A stretch of 16,626 nucleotides of DNA from Desulfobulbaceae bacterium UBA5611 (GTDB lineage Bacteria; Desulfobacterota; Desulfobulbia; Desulfobulbales; Desulfocapsaceae), in assembly GCA_002424635.1 (NCBI GenBank), contig DIKT01000050.1, positions 29,964 to 46,589 of the forward strand, read 5' to 3'. The notes beneath the pieces were generated by a model. That model was not told where the DNA came from and made no database searches. It saw only the letters and a program-made list of their open reading frames with translations. A program made the position numbers and the translations under genes. Shown in pieces: positions 16,125 to 16,626 of the stretch; the first letter of the stretch is position 1, and every line of letters starts with the position of its first letter.

Positions 16125-16153
16125 ACAATACAGGGATGTAGTTTGAAAGTCAA
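16125..16153 (-). promoter_or_regulatory. Candidate promoter of dmeF-marR
   Basis: Minus strand: -35 TTGACT (16148-16153), exact 17-bp spacer, -10 TATTGT (16125-16130); predicted start about 16118, leader about 90 bases. An inverted repeat straddles the -35 box (separate entry). Confidence 0.6.
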
Positions 16154-16173
16154 GATGTTTGTGGTTCAAACTA
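16139..16173. promoter_or_regulatory. Inverted repeat over the dmeF -35 box (putative operator)
   Basis: Perfect 9-bp arms TAGTTTGAA (16139-16147) and TTCAAACTA (16165-16173), 17-base spacer. The -35 box begins directly after the first arm, so a bound repressor would block polymerase. The arm spacing (centres 26 bp apart) is wider than usual for a MarR dimer. Confidence 0.5.
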
Positions 16174-16226
16174 AAAGGCGAGGGCAAAAGGCCCCAAAAA
16201 TGAAGCGCTCAGCTAACTCCTGTCGC

Positions 16227-16255
16227 TTGATTTTTATGCTATTATTTGCTATGAA
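16227..16255 (+). promoter_or_regulatory. Candidate extended -10 promoter of the ABC transporter gene
   Basis: Plus strand: -35 TTGATT (16227-16232), 17-bp spacer, -10 TATGAA (16250-16255) preceded by TGC, an extended -10. The predicted start about 16262 gives a leader of some 155 bases before the TTG start. Confidence 0.45.
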
Positions 16256-16281
16256 ATTTTTTGGTAATATTGTCTAATAAG

Positions 16282-16395
16282 CAAGGGACTGCCCTGGTTG
16301 TCTTGACTGGCTGGGCATCCCTTGTCGTCCATTGCCTGCCGGTAACTCGTTGTCGTCTGTCAGATCAGCTACCGTCCGGTGAAAATAGTCCCTTG
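16282..16395 (+). promoter_or_regulatory. Structured leader with alternative pairings
   Basis: CAAGGGA-C-TGCCC (16282-16294) pairs with GGGCA-TCCCTTG (16313-16324), 12 bp with one bulge. The same strand CAAGGGACT (16282-16290) can pair instead with AGTCCCTTG (16387-16395), 9 bp perfect, ending 11 bases before the ribosome site. The two are mutually exclusive, as in an attenuator or switch. No known riboswitch core was recognised. Confidence 0.4.
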
Positions 16396-16417
16396 TAAGC
16401 TGGAATGGAGTCCCTGG

Positions 16418-16626
16418 TTGCTGGAAATCGTCGATATCTCTCGGCACTTTGAGGCCTTTCGGGCTCTGGATAAAGTGTCTCTGCATATTGAGGCAGGGGA
16501 GTTTTTCACCCTGCTCGGCCCCTCCGGCTGCGGCAAGACCACCTTATTGCGCCTTATTGCCGGATTTGATCAGCCCGATGGCGGTGATATCCTGCTTGAC
16601 GGCACCAGTATCATTGCCAGCCCTCC
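16418..16626 (+). CDS. ABC transporter ATP-binding protein, PotA-like (3' end cut by window edge)
   Basis: ATPase of an importer, by likeness to PotA of spermidine/putrescine uptake. About 70 residues are visible: MLEIVDISRHF, a hydrophobic strand DKVSLHIEAGEFFTLL, Walker A GPSGCGKTT (residues about 34-42), then LLRLIAGFDQPDGG and the strand DILLDG. The signature motif and Walker B lie beyond the window, as do the permeases. The start is TTG 16418, chosen because GGAG is 7 bases upstream and the protein then begins as PotA homologues do; GTG 16379 is in frame but lacks this. PotA, FbpC (iron) and similar import ATPases share this N-terminus, so the substrate is undecided. Confidence 0.85.
   Translation, partial: MLEIVDISRHFEAFRALDKVSLHIEAGEFFTLLGPSGCGKTTLLRLIAGFDQPDGGDILLDGTSIIASP

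Noticed and set aside
16262..16417. Known riboswitch classes (TPP, glycine, guanidine, SAM) in the ABC gene leader
   Set aside because: None of the conserved core sequences I know are present; only the alternative pairings are reported.

Overview
The window (16.6 kb, roughly 50% GC) looks like a Gram-negative chromosome, most likely Desulfobacterota, perhaps a Desulfobulbales-type lineage. This is inferred from the gene set, not from a marker search. Supporting it are a BamA with an extra domain ahead of five POTRA repeats, a small monoheme periplasmic cytochrome c, an LbtU-like porin next to a DUF2325 protein, and a DnaA with Walker B acidic pair Glu-Asp. I see no insertion sequence, phage gene, CRISPR array, tRNA or rRNA.

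Layout. (1) 1-6607, minus strand: a convincing SDR oxidoreductase and PlsC acyltransferase pair (ATGA overlap), then bamA with its own promoter and terminator, then the N-terminal half of mfd running off the left edge. (2) 6800-7650, plus: comF, divergent from the SDR gene. (3) 7682-11050, minus: HD-GYP protein, LbtU-like porin, and a Cys-rich coiled-coil DUF2325 protein. (4) 11051-11660: gene-free, with a terminator for the next gene. (5) 11661-12149, minus: monoheme cytochrome c with its own promoter and terminator. (6) 12150-13074: a 0.9 kb AT-rich gene-free stretch leading into dnaA, with two near-consensus DnaA boxes, a perfect 14-bp palindrome and an orphan terminator-like hairpin. (7) 13075-14397, plus: dnaA without dnaN beside it, followed by a large hairpin. 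(8) 14658-16030, minus: a metal-efflux operon, dmeF-like CDF exporter then a MarR-family regulator that overlaps it. (9) 16031-16417: divergent promoters and a potentially structured leader. (10) From 16418, plus: the start of a PotA-like ABC ATPase cut by the right edge.

How the parts work together. Envelope building (bamA, plsC, SDR), DNA repair and replication (mfd, dnaA), and metal or siderophore traffic (LbtU-like porin with DUF2325; DmeF with MarR) are the themes. The most interesting signal is the dmeF-marR pair. The MarR protein carries His residues in the positions used by the zinc sensor AdcR of streptococci, but here it is coupled to a metal exporter, and a 9-bp inverted repeat straddles the -35 box of the dmeF promoter. 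The other places to look are the mutually exclusive pairings in the ABC-ATPase leader, the DUF2325/porin pair, and the region upstream of dnaA as a candidate replication origin.
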